Below, piece by piece: positions 29,499-37,511 of a stretch of DNA of 64,000 nt. The position numbers and the translations under genes were made by a program. The notes under the pieces were generated by a model. That model was not told the origin of the DNA. It saw nothing but the letters and a program-made list of their open reading frames with translations, and did no database searches. Each line of letters opens with the position of its first letter. The stretch's first letter is position 1. Source of the stretch: Vibrio gallicus (GTDB taxonomy: Bacteria; Pseudomonadota; Gammaproteobacteria; Enterobacterales; Vibrionaceae); the NCBI RefSeq assembly GCF_024346875.1, contig NZ_AP024872.1, forward strand, positions 806,001 through 870,000, given 5' to 3'.

Positions 29499-29957
29499 CT
29501 AAGATTGAGGGTTTTGCTCCGCATTAATGGCAGCATAGGTGTGCAGTAACTCAGTTAAGGTTTTCACCCAACCAAAGGCATCCTTAGGCGAATTTAGCAC
29601 GATCTTCTCAACCTGCTCACAATGGGTTTCTAGGGTTATCGCCTGCTCTAGATTGAAAGAGATAGCGTAAAAATGCCACAACACCAAGCGTGTCATTCTT
29701 TGACTATTTTGTGTGGCATGTTCAGAATCATCAAAGGCTTGTTGAATTTCGCTAAGTGCGATTGCGGTCATACGCAGGGTCGCATCAAGGCGAGCCGACA
29801 TCATTCTCTCTTCGCTATCTACCTCTTCATGATCAAAGGTAAACAGTTCGCTCATCGCGTCTTGTGGCACCATTTTACTGATCATGCGCGCCGCAAACTC
29901 TTCCAGTTCATGGCGAGGCATAGTAACAAGGCAATCAAAGGTGTAATCACGCAGCAT
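29499..29957 (-). CDS. hypothetical helical cytoplasmic protein
   Basis: This 152-residue acidic protein has no signal peptide or membrane helix and looks all-helical. I do not recognise its family. Notable are the Met-rich stretch around residues 25-60 and a Trp-His-Phe-Tyr block (LWHFYAISFN). The frame is intact and fits its own transcription unit. The three-copy 10-bp repeat lies just upstream of its start, where the promoter should be. Confidence 0.65.
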   Translation of the reverse strand: MLRDYTFDCLVTMPRHELEEFAARMISKMVPQDAMSELFTFDHEEVDSEERMMSARLDATLRMTAIALSEIQQAFDDSEHATQNSQRMTRLVLWHFYAISFNLEQAITLETHCEQVEKIVLNSPKDAFGWVKTLTELLHTYAAINAEQNPQS

Positions 29958-30014
29958 AATAAATCGCTCTAATTAGCTATTAAATTGAATCGGCATTCTA
30001 AGGGGTCTGGCCAC

Positions 30015-30054
30015 ATTTACCAATATTTACCAATATTTACCAATATTTATCGAT
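30015..30054. repeat. 10-bp direct repeats upstream of the 29499-29957 gene
   Basis: ATTTACCAAT occurs three times exactly, followed by a fourth degenerate copy (ATTTATCGAT), at an exact 10-bp period. The array lies 58 bp before the start of the minus-strand gene. The helical phasing would place all copies on one face of DNA. Confidence 0.85.
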
Positions 30055-30101
30055 ATTATACCGCCAGTAACCATTCTATAGATATTGCTGTTAACGGATA
30101 T

Positions 30102-30512
30102 TTATTGCTTAGAAAGAAGAATCGCTTGTTGTTTGCTAACCGCTGTACGCAATGCCACATCCACATCTTTTTCTATATTGTGCATCCAATTTCTGCCACA
30201 CGGCTGCTTTGGTTTACGTGTATTTGAACTGTAACGACTGGTAATGATTTGTGGGTAACTCACGGCGACATTATCGTTGTTTATTTCAAGTTTTACTTGG
30301 CACTTACTTAATTGAACCGACAGTGAATTTTTGGTCTGTTCCGTTTGCTCCCAACCGCGCAGATACAGAAGATCAATCAACTTTAGCTTGAGATCAAGAA
30401 CATCGACACTGCCTTGGGTAAATCCATAATTACTGACGTGTAATTTGGTCTCTTGTTTAGACATCGCGCTAAAAGACGCAACACAAGCCAATAATATAAA
30501 TAACTTTTTCAT
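30102..30512 (-). CDS. small exported protein of unknown function
   Basis: From the ATG at 30512 this is a 136-residue protein with a typical signal peptide (MKKLFILLACVASFSAMS). The longer frame from 30542 adds ten residues before the Lys-Lys and is unlikely. The mature part has two Cys residues (near SKCQVKL and KQPCGRNW) that may form a disulfide. I do not recognise the family. It lies between the repeat array and the M14 peptidase gene. Confidence 0.7.
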   Translation of the reverse strand: MKKLFILLACVASFSAMSKQETKLHVSNYGFTQGSVDVLDLKLKLIDLLYLRGWEQTEQTKNSLSVQLSKCQVKLEINNDNVAVSYPQIITSRYSSNTRKPKQPCGRNWMHNIEKDVDVALRTAVSKQQAILLSKQ

Positions 30513-30656
30513 AATCACTACTTTAAAAACCATGCAATACAATCATCACATTCATCCTGCAATAACATCCAATATTTGAACCGTACAAAATAAACGCGTA
30601 AAAAAGGGATCTTACTATAGATCCCCATAATCATTAATGATTTTCAGCTAAATAAC

Positions 30657-31781
30657 TTAGAGTTTATCAACTGTAGCCCACACAGCGGCTAAGGTATCGT
30701 GACCGAAGGCGGCGCTGCGATCGGGAGACCAACCATAAAGCTCATCGGCGTGGCTAATATGGTCTTTAAACGGCATCTCCAGCGTATAGGATAAACACTT
30801 GAACTGCTCAGCCACCCAGTTTGACCCTACGGTAAGGTTTGCTTGACCCGCTTGGTCTTTATCGTAACCAATGGCATCTTGAAACTCTGGGGTAATGGTT
30901 AGTAACGCTTGCTTAAAGTGAGCTTCCAAATCAGCAATTCGCTTATTATACGAAGGTATACCTTCGCTGCCCGCAACAAAGTTATATGGAATAGCCTCAT
31001 CACCGTGGATATCTAGAAACATATCCACCCCTGTTTGCAGCATGCGCTCTCTGACCAAAAACACCTCAGGGCTGCGCTCCATCGAGGGCGTTTGCCATTC
31101 ACGATTCAGGTTAACCCCTATCGCATTGTGACGCAGATGACCACGAATACTGCCATCTGGATTCATGTTCGGTACTACTCGAATCACTACGCTATCGAGC
31201 AGTGAGCGCCCTACGGTGTCGGTTTCATCAAGTAGGCGTTGCAGTAGGCCTTCAATAAACCATTCCGCCATTGTTTCACCGGGGTGCTGACGTCCAATAA
31301 CCCAGATATTTTTCTTGTTATCGCTTGGCTCACCAATCGTCAACAGGCTGATATCATTGTTATCAAGGGTATGACCGAGTGTTTCTAATTTGCATGCCGG
31401 ATGGGTTTGCGCGCTGTGTAATAGGTCTTGATGGCGATCGTATGAATAAGGGGCAAAATACGCAAAGTACATCGAATCGTGTTCAGGGATAATATCGAAC
31501 ACCAGCTTATCACCATCAAACTGTGCGGGAATACGAAACCACTCTTCTCGGTCGTAAGACGCCACAACATCGTAGTCCTTCCAGCCTTCAGGGTAAGCCG
31601 ACGTTGCTAACTCTTCAATGGTAAAATGGTGTGCTTGCTGCGCTTCACTCTCCATTCGAAAATGAAACCATTGCGAGATATTGGTTTGATTATCCGCAGG
31701 AATAGTCAATTGAATATCTTGGGGTGAGTCCGCTGAAACAACCTGTATATTACCGCTCTCAAAGTTACTGAAAATTCTCAT
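30657..31781 (-). CDS. M14-family metallocarboxypeptidase, cytosolic CCP-like
   Basis: This zinc peptidase of 374 residues has an N-terminal beta domain (about 1-115) followed by the M14 catalytic domain. Zinc ligands are His166 and Glu169 in GRQHPGE and His259 in FLDIHGDE. The substrate-binding block is NMNPDGSIRGHLRHNAIG, and the catalytic Glu is in SYTLEMPF. It lacks a signal peptide. The two-domain arrangement matches bacterial relatives of cytosolic carboxypeptidases, some of which trim Glu or Asp side chains or tails. Substrate is not evident. Confidence 0.9.
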   Translation of the reverse strand: MRIFSNFESGNIQVVSADSPQDIQLTIPADNQTNISQWFHFRMESEAQQAHHFTIEELATSAYPEGWKDYDVVASYDREEWFRIPAQFDGDKLVFDIIPEHDSMYFAYFAPYSYDRHQDLLHSAQTHPACKLETLGHTLDNNDISLLTIGEPSDNKKNIWVIGRQHPGETMAEWFIEGLLQRLLDETDTVGRSLLDSVVIRVVPNMNPDGSIRGHLRHNAIGVNLNREWQTPSMERSPEVFLVRERMLQTGVDMFLDIHGDEAIPYNFVAGSEGIPSYNKRIADLEAHFKQALLTITPEFQDAIGYDKDQAGQANLTVGSNWVAEQFKCLSYTLEMPFKDHISHADELYGWSPDRSAAFGHDTLAAVWATVDKL

Positions 31782-31923
31782 GTTGCTAGGTATCCCTTGC
31801 TTGATTTTCGGTTAGATTAACACATATTATTTTTGTTAAATGGGTTAGATTCTAAAACAAAGAGGTACCGCTAAATAGTTTCAACTTCTCGATACCCTGA
31901 ACATCTAGCCCACACTAGGGTGC

Positions 31924-32700
31924 CTAATAGCCACTGTTTTGGGCATCTTGCTGCTTGATAGCCTTATGTCCATCTTCCGATACGCCTTGTTTCCAGTAGC
32001 TACTAATATAAATGTGTTGTTTGTTAACCCCTCTGTCGTTTCTAAAATAACCACGCAGGGCTCGCATAGCATCAAACTCACTAGCCACCCACACAAACGG
32101 AGTCCCATCTAACCAAGTCAAAGACTCCACTTTATCTAATAAAGGCTCATCTTCGACAAGCCAGTAAATCTTAACCCCCAACGGCGCGCTAAGCGTTTGA
32201 ATATCATCAGCACTTGCTACCTTAATAACCGCATAACCGTTAGCATCAGCAGGTAGAGTGCGTATCTTGGCTGACAGAGCCGGCAAAGCTGTCATATCGG
32301 CAACCATGAAGAACCAATCCGCAGTTGTATCTATCTCGGCGATCGCTCCAGGACCAACAATACTGATGCTATCACCCACCTTGGCATTATCAGCCCAGCG
32401 AGTAGCATAGCCGCAGTGCTGCTCTTCACTAACATGACGAACAAAATCCACCTCAATACTGGCTTGCTCTGCCAAAAAGCGACGCACCGTATAGGTACGC
32501 ATGACTGGGCGCTCCCCTTCGGTCATTTCCTCAATAGTATTACCCGCAGAATCGAACAGAAGCTTAATATAACTGCCTTCACAATCACTAGGAAAAGCGG
32601 CTAACGCCTCACCTTTAAGTAAGATACGCTGCATGTTAGGAGAGACGCGTTCGCTGCTTACAACCGTAACGCGCTTAGGGCTAGGTTTTTTTCTGCTCAT
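31924..32700 (-). CDS. siderophore-interacting protein (ferric-siderophore reductase, ViuB/YqjH type)
   Basis: This FAD-dependent reductase frees iron from imported ferric siderophores in the cytoplasm. The 258-residue protein has the flavin motif MRTYTVRRF (about residues 67-75), the VDFVRH stretch, and SIP C-terminal features (VWVASEFDAMRALRGYFR and SSYWKQGVSEDGH). Such genes are commonly Fur-controlled, but I could not find a good Fur box in the 176-bp gap before it. That gap is shared with the divergent cytochrome b561 gene. Confidence 0.92.
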   Translation of the reverse strand: MSRKKPSPKRVTVVSSERVSPNMQRILLKGEALAAFPSDCEGSYIKLLFDSAGNTIEEMTEGERPVMRTYTVRRFLAEQASIEVDFVRHVSEEQHCGYATRWADNAKVGDSISIVGPGAIAEIDTTADWFFMVADMTALPALSAKIRTLPADANGYAVIKVASADDIQTLSAPLGVKIYWLVEDEPLLDKVESLTWLDGTPFVWVASEFDAMRALRGYFRNDRGVNKQHIYISSYWKQGVSEDGHKAIKQQDAQNSGY

Positions 32701-32772
32701 AATTGACTCTCAAATATTAGTGACTTATTCAGATTAGCAGAGAATTTGTGACAAGCCTTGCATTAAAAAAGC

Positions 32773-32818
32773 TATTGTTTTTATACATTTACGTAAATTT
32801 ACACTTTTTGAAACAATA
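32773..32818. promoter_or_regulatory. nested inverted repeats between the SIP and cytochrome b561 genes
   Basis: TATTGTTT (32773-32780) and AAACAATA (32811-32818) form an 8-bp inverted repeat. They enclose the 12-bp palindrome ATTTACGTAAAT (32787-32798). The cluster sits between two divergent starts and could be a regulator-binding site. Confidence 0.45.
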
Positions 32819-32876
32819 ACTTAATTGTTTTATGAGAAAATGTGCGGCATTGAGAATAGCAATCATTGAGGAAAAC

Positions 32877-33443
32877 ATGTCTCTCGAGCTTACCCAGAAC
32901 CCACCAGCAGAACATCCCATTTCGAGCCTATCAAAGCCAACCATATTGTTGCATTGGGCGGTCGCCGTTTCATTTTTATTCACATTTTTTGTTGGCGTAT
33001 ATCTGGTTGATTTACCAAGGGGGCCAGAGAAATTTGAGCTTATCGGATTACACAAATCCATGGGGGTACTGGTGCTAGTGGTGGCTTTACTGCGTATTGT
33101 TTGGCGACTTAAAGAAGGCAAATTAAAACCAGCCTCGACGCTCTCAGCATTACAACAAAAAGCCGCGAGTGCCGTACATGGATTATTGCTACTTGCGACT
33201 ATTGCCATGCCAATATCAGGCGCAGTAATGAGCGTTGCCGGTGGTCGTGGATTGGATTTTTTCAGCGTTAATCTGATTGCTAAGGGTGATAAAATGGAAG
33301 GCCTACAGAGCGTTGCACATAGCCTACATGTCAACGCACCGTATCTAATATACGCAATTCTAGCGCTGCATTTACTCGCGGTGCTAAAGCATCACCTAAT
33401 CGATAAAGATAACACTCTAACTCGAATGCTAGGCAAAGACTAA
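32877..33443 (+). CDS. cytochrome b561 family membrane protein
   Basis: This 188-residue, four-helix, haem-b protein carries out electron transfer across the inner membrane. Probable haem ligands are the His residues in ILLHWAVAV, LHKSMGVL, AVHGLLLL and LALHLLAVLKHH. GAGGAAAAC precedes the ATG at 32877. The 15-residue longer frame from 32832 has no ribosome site. Proximity to the siderophore reductase and the shared promoter region suggest a redox or oxidative-stress context, but this is inference. Confidence 0.9.
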   Translation: MSLELTQNPPAEHPISSLSKPTILLHWAVAVSFLFTFFVGVYLVDLPRGPEKFELIGLHKSMGVLVLVVALLRIVWRLKEGKLKPASTLSALQQKAASAVHGLLLLATIAMPISGAVMSVAGGRGLDFFSVNLIAKGDKMEGLQSVAHSLHVNAPYLIYAILALHLLAVLKHHLIDKDNTLTRMLGKD

Positions 33444-33450
33444 ACCAAAA

Positions 33451-33478
33451 AAATACCCAGCCAATTGGCTGGGTATTT
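33451..33478. terminator. bidirectional intrinsic terminator
   Basis: A 28-bp palindrome (AAATACCCAGCCAA and its complement) lies between the convergent cytochrome b561 and purine permease genes. Confidence 0.88.
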
Positions 33479-33503
33479 AATGTTTGCGGTGTCGTTCTTT
33501 GGG

Positions 33504-34850
33504 TTAGATAGCCCAACCACCAGCATAGAAAGCAACTAATGCGATAGTAATCAGTATCACACCAGTGTTAAGTTTCTTCCACTCGCCAGCAACAATGCGG
33601 CCAACCAGTAGGCACATGAAACCAAGCATGATGCCAGTCACTATGTTACCCGTCAGTACAATAAATACCGCACATACAAGACCAGATAGTGCATCGATAG
33701 AATCATCAAAGTCGAGTTTGCGAACATTACCAAGCATCAGCAGACCAACATACATAAGCGCAGGAGCGGTTGCGTAAGCAGGAACAAGGTAGCTAATAGG
33801 TGCTACGAACAATAGTAGTAGGAATAAGAAACCCACAACCGCCGCTGTTAAACCAGTTTTACCACCTGCCGCAGTACCGGCAGCTGATTCAATATAAACC
33901 GCCGCTGGCGCGCCACCAACAGCACCCGAAACGATGCTACTGATTGAATCTGAAGTTAAAGCCTTACCACCATCGATGATATTACCCTTTTTATCCAGAA
34001 GGTTTGCTTGACCCGCTACCGCACGGATAGTACCGGTTGCATCAAAAATCGCAGTCATAACTAACGCAAGCACACTCGGCAATACGATTGGGTTTAATGC
34101 CCCCATCACATCCATTGCACCGATAAGTGAATGCTCACCACCAAAGCTCGGTAATGCAAACACACCTTGATAGGTCACGCTAGGATCAAAGATCAAACCA
34201 AAGATAGAGATAGCAACAATAACCAGCAGAATGCCGCCTGGTACGCCACGCTTTTCTAATCCGAAGATTGCAGCAAGGCCAAGAACTGACATCAACACAG
34301 GGAATGAAGTGAATTCACCAAGGGTAACAGGAAGGCCTGCCACTGGGTTTTTAATAACCAGACCGACACCACTTGCTGCAATAAGCAATAGGAATAGACC
34401 AATACCAATACCAGTACCATGCGCAATGCCTGAAGGCAGGTTGGTTAAAATCCATTGGCGAACACCAGTAACTGTAATCGCGGTGAACACCACACCCATA
34501 AGGAATACAGCACCTAACGCTACCGGAATCGATACACCTTGACCAAGAACAAGACTGAATGCAGTAAATGCGGTTAATGAAATCGCACAACCAATTGCCA
34601 TTGGCAATTTAGCCCAAAAGCCCATAAGTAGCGAACCAAACGCGGCCACCAAACAGGTTGAGATAAAGATTGCACCCTGATCAAAGCCTGCTGTTCCCAA
34701 CATGCTTGGAACAACGATTACGGAATAAACCATAGCTAAGAAGGTAGTTAAGCCGGCAATAATCTCACGGCGAACATTACTGCCACGCTCTGAAATCATA
34801 AAGTATTTATCTAACCAGCCACTTGGCTGAGTTGAGGTATTGTCGGACAT
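33504..34850 (-). CDS. NCS2 family purine permease, AzgA/GhxP-like
   Basis: This 12 to 14-helix proton symporter of 448 residues takes up adenine, guanine or hypoxanthine. Family features are [14 protein letters not shown] near residue 30, a conserved [13 protein letters not shown] stretch, and [18 protein letters not shown] near residue 320, which resembles the AzgA/YjcD substrate site. I chose the start at 34850 (AAAGGAA 7 nt upstream). The frame to 34883 has no site. A PurR-like operator sits 167 bp upstream, fitting the known PurR control of E. coli ghxP. Base specificity remains open. Confidence 0.92.
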   Translation of the reverse strand: MSDNTSTQPSGWLDKYFMISERGSNVRREIIAGLTTFLAMVYSVIVVPSMLGTAGFDQGAIFISTCLVAAFGSLLMGFWAKLPMAIGCAISLTAFTAFSLVLGQGVSIPVALGAVFLMGVVFTAITVTGVRQWILTNLPSGIAHGTGIGIGLFLLLIAASGVGLVIKNPVAGLPVTLGEFTSFPVLMSVLGLAAIFGLEKRGVPGGILLVIVAISIFGLIFDPSVTYQGVFALPSFGGEHSLIGAMDVMGALNPIVLPSVLALVMTAIFDATGTIRAVAGQANLLDKKGNIIDGGKALTSDSISSIVSGAVGGAPAAVYIESAAGTAAGGKTGLTAAVVGFLFLLLLFVAPISYLVPAYATAPALMYVGLLMLGNVRKLDFDDSIDALSGLVCAVFIVLTGNIVTGIMLGFMCLLVGRIVAGEWKKLNTGVILITIALVAFYAGGWAI

Positions 34851-35016
34851 GTTTGTTCCTTTATCTAATTTGGTAAAGACCACTGAGTAAAATGTACATT
34901 TATCGACACACCTACACGGTATTTGACGACAAAATAATAAAAAGTCACGTCACAATGGTACTTATGGACGCTAAATCACATCAAAATGATGGGGAAATTT
35001 AGGGGCAGAAACATAC

Positions 35017-35032
35017 AGCTAAACGATTGCGT
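35017..35032 (-). promoter_or_regulatory. PurR-like operator upstream of the NCS2 permease
   Basis: On the minus strand the sequence ACGCAATCGTTTAGCT matches the PurR pattern ANGCAANCGNTTNCNT at all fixed positions except one. It lies 167 bp before the permease start. The same core GCAATCGTTT occurs before gcvT at 58019. Confidence 0.5.
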
Positions 35033-35195
35033 AAGCAATAGTAAGAAACCAAATTTCCATGTTTGAAACGATAATAGGACAGTCCGACACAAGGTGCCTA
35101 CTAAAAATCATGCCTTTAATGGCGCAACGAGAATTGAAACAGTAGGAAGTAGATCCATATAAGTTAAAATTCAATCACTTTCGGACATTTATTGA

Positions 35196-35224
35196 TCAAA
35201 AAAGCTGACCATTTAGGTCAGCTT
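35196..35224 (-). terminator. intrinsic terminator after the nucleotidase gene
   Basis: On the minus strand, stem AAGCTGACC / GGTCAGCTT (loop 5 nt) is followed by six T residues. Confidence 0.9.
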
Positions 35225-35258
35225 GATTTGTCATCTATGGCTTGGTGCTATAGGAGGA

Positions 35259-37136
35259 TTAGTGCAGGGGAGTGAAGCTTTGAACTGCCATTTCAGTGAC
35301 GTCTGGGGTATCTAAACTTTCACCGCGAGCCTCTAGCTTCTTCACATAATTAATGAGTGAATCGGTATAAAGAAGTCCAGTATCTTCGCGACGAGTTTGA
35401 TCTTCATATACAGGAACAAATGAATCATAATGGTCGCCACCTTGAGCAATAAAGTCATTGGTAACGACGACATATGTGCCATCTAGTTCAATTGAGTGCC
35501 ACTCAGTAAATGAGCCGTCGTCATTCTTACGACGCGCTTCAACGTTAGAGATGCGCTGCCCTTTTACTTCGTTCATATCAACATCGAAGCGTAAGTTAGC
35601 CGCAGCAGGAAAAGCACCACTAGAATTATTAGCGACCACGTTATCTAACGCATCTTCTACGGTATTTATGATCTCTTGCCCAGTCATATCAAGATTCACT
35701 AAAAAGTTGGTAAACGGCAATACATTGAATACATGGCCTACTGAAACATCTCCTTGAACAATAGTCGTGCGTACACCACCACTATTTTGAATTCCAATAT
35801 CTGAACGAATCGACATATCTACAAACGCTTCAGATACTACGTTTGCCATAATGCTACCGTGTTGATTCATAAATTCACGCTCTGGGCTTCCTTCTACGCA
35901 TAAAGCCCCTGATGAATGGTTTGAGCCAGGGGTGCGTTCATTACACAGTAGAGAGTCACTGTGGCCGATGTTTTCTTGCATCTTTTCATCTACTTGGTCG
36001 CTATAGAAGGCCAGTTTATCTGAGGTTGATTGATCTTTTATCACTGAACTTAATTCATTCTTTTGTGCGATATACTGCGAAATAGTGGCAAGCTCTTGGG
36101 CAGTATGCACAGCATCAGGTGTATCGTCTGAATCAAAATCAGGGTGGATAAACTCATCTCCTAACAATAAGTGTGGCGTTCCGGCACATTGGGTTACGTT
36201 GCCAAGGGGATCAAAGCTAACGTTGAGCTCTCCTAAGATAAGGGCATTTTCCCAAGCCTGAACAATACAAACATCATTGCCATCTGCATTTTCAACAACC
36301 GTCGGGTATTCTCCTTGCGCGGTGCCAAATCCAATTTCAGTATGCAAGCTGTTATCACCAAGTAAGGTATGGCTGTCTCCACCTACAATGACATCGACAC
36401 CATTTAGTTGCTTGGCCATCGCAATATCATTGCTATACATATAATGGGTCAGCAATACCACTTTATCGACCCCTTTTGCTTTCAGGATATCGATATAACG
36501 TTGTGATGTTTCAACTTCATCCAAAAACTTGGTATCCGCCGATGGTGATGAAGACGCTTGAGTCTTACTCGATATGTCGATACCAATTACACCAACCTGT
36601 TGACCTGCAACATCGAAGATCTGGTACGGTTCGTACATACCGTAAATTGGGTTGGTCGAAGGCACTTCGATATTGGCCGCTAGTACTTCAGTACCACAGG
36701 CGTCTTCACCGTTTTTAATCGCATCTATCAATTTTGCTAACTGCTCGTTTCCATCATCGAACTCATGGTTGCCAAGGGCAAACGCATCAAAGCACACTTG
36801 ATTCATCATTAATGCATCAGGTAACTCATCACGGAACAAGCTGTAATACATAGTGCCAGTAATCGCATCACCAGCATGTAACCTAAGAGTGTTGTCATTT
36901 TGCAACTCATTAAACTTGGTGACTAAGCGCGGAAAGCCGCCAATTTCAACTTTAGTGTCCACACCACCTAGATTCAGGCTTACTGGGCCTGTAGCATCAA
37001 TCTTTGAGTGATGGTCATTAATATGAAGGATACGAAGGTTAAGGGATTCTCTTTCTTGGGCTGCATTATCTGAACTAGAAGAATTACATCCAGCCAAACC
37101 AACAACAATAGCTGCTGTTAAAAATTTAATTTTCAT
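35259..37136 (-). CDS. 5'-nucleotidase / UDP-sugar hydrolase family lipoprotein
   Basis: This dinuclear metallophosphoesterase lipoprotein hydrolyses extracellular nucleotides to nucleosides. It has a lipobox (LAGC, Cys17). The metallophosphoesterase half shows HINDHHSKID, HAGDAITGTM, GNHEFDDG and GGDSHT. The C-terminal 5'-nucleotidase domain has NSGGVR and a substrate-stacking aromatic region (NDFIAQGGDHYDSF). The start at 37136 is preceded by GGAAA and leaves a proper lipoprotein signal. It diverges from a secreted nuclease gene (37512). Confidence 0.92.
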   Translation of the reverse strand: MKIKFLTAAIVVGLAGCNSSSSDNAAQERESLNLRILHINDHHSKIDATGPVSLNLGGVDTKVEIGGFPRLVTKFNELQNDNTLRLHAGDAITGTMYYSLFRDELPDALMMNQVCFDAFALGNHEFDDGNEQLAKLIDAIKNGEDACGTEVLAANIEVPSTNPIYGMYEPYQIFDVAGQQVGVIGIDISSKTQASSSPSADTKFLDEVETSQRYIDILKAKGVDKVVLLTHYMYSNDIAMAKQLNGVDVIVGGDSHTLLGDNSLHTEIGFGTAQGEYPTVVENADGNDVCIVQAWENALILGELNVSFDPLGNVTQCAGTPHLLLGDEFIHPDFDSDDTPDAVHTAQELATISQYIAQKNELSSVIKDQSTSDKLAFYSDQVDEKMQENIGHSDSLLCNERTPGSNHSSGALCVEGSPEREFMNQHGSIMANVVSEAFVDMSIRSDIGIQNSGGVRTTIVQGDVSVGHVFNVLPFTNFLVNLDMTGQEIINTVEDALDNVVANNSSGAFPAAANLRFDVDMNEVKGQRISNVEARRKNDDGSFTEWHSIELDGTYVVVTNDFIAQGGDHYDSFVPVYEDQTRREDTGLLYTDSLINYVKKLEARGESLDTPDVTEMAVQSFTPLH

Positions 37137-37511
37137 CTTAGGTTTCCATTTTTTATTGCGACGATAGGGAATCAATATGAAAACGCATGCTAATCATTAA
37201 AAATGAACCTAATGCTACAGTTATGTTTATTTTTTAATATCACAGAACAAACACAACCTTAGCGCCAACTTTATTTGCTTCAGATATTAACCTTTCATTT
37301 AATTATAATTACACTCTACCTATAAACCCCCTATAAAACGAGATCTGCATCACAGTAAAATAAACATAATATACTGATTAATAGAGAATATTTAATTTTA
37401 ATGACAATTAAAATATAGAATATCCGTCATGTAATATCATAGAGTTGAACTGTAATTATTGGTAATTAAACTCCACACCGAAAATAACACAAACCTAATC
37501 AAAGGAAACTC
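37137..37511. promoter_or_regulatory. divergent regulatory region between nucleotidase and secreted nuclease, with CRP-like site
   Basis: This 375-bp AT-rich gap has no gene. CGAGATCTGCATCACA at 37339-37354 matches the CRP half sites TGTGA-N6-TCACA at 8 of 10 positions. A Pho-box-like TCATGTAATATCAT lies near 37427, but the half-site spacing is off by one. The nuclease start has AAAGGAAA before it. Confidence 0.4.

Larger units (their letters stand above)
34851..35258. other. gene-free interval holding the purine permease promoter
   Basis: This 408-bp stretch holds the NCS2 upstream region with a PurR-like operator at 35017-35032 and the terminator of the nucleotidase gene at 35196-35224. 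I could not see a conserved purine-riboswitch core in it. Confidence 0.6.

Noticed and set aside
32701-32876. Fur box for the siderophore-interacting protein
   Set aside because: Expected from known biology, but I could not find a match to the consensus in this gap.
32789-33334. Minus-strand frame of 181 codons over the cytochrome b561 gene
   Set aside because: The plus-strand gene has haem ligands, membrane helices and a good start, so the opposite frame is a shadow.
34851-35258. Possible purine riboswitch upstream of the purine permease
   Set aside because: No conserved three-way-junction core could be recognised. A PurR-like operator explains the regulation better.
37420-37445. Pho-box-like sequence before the secreted nuclease
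   Set aside because: Two half sites resemble CTGTCAT but the spacing is off by one and the second half has mismatches. Too weak to report as a site.
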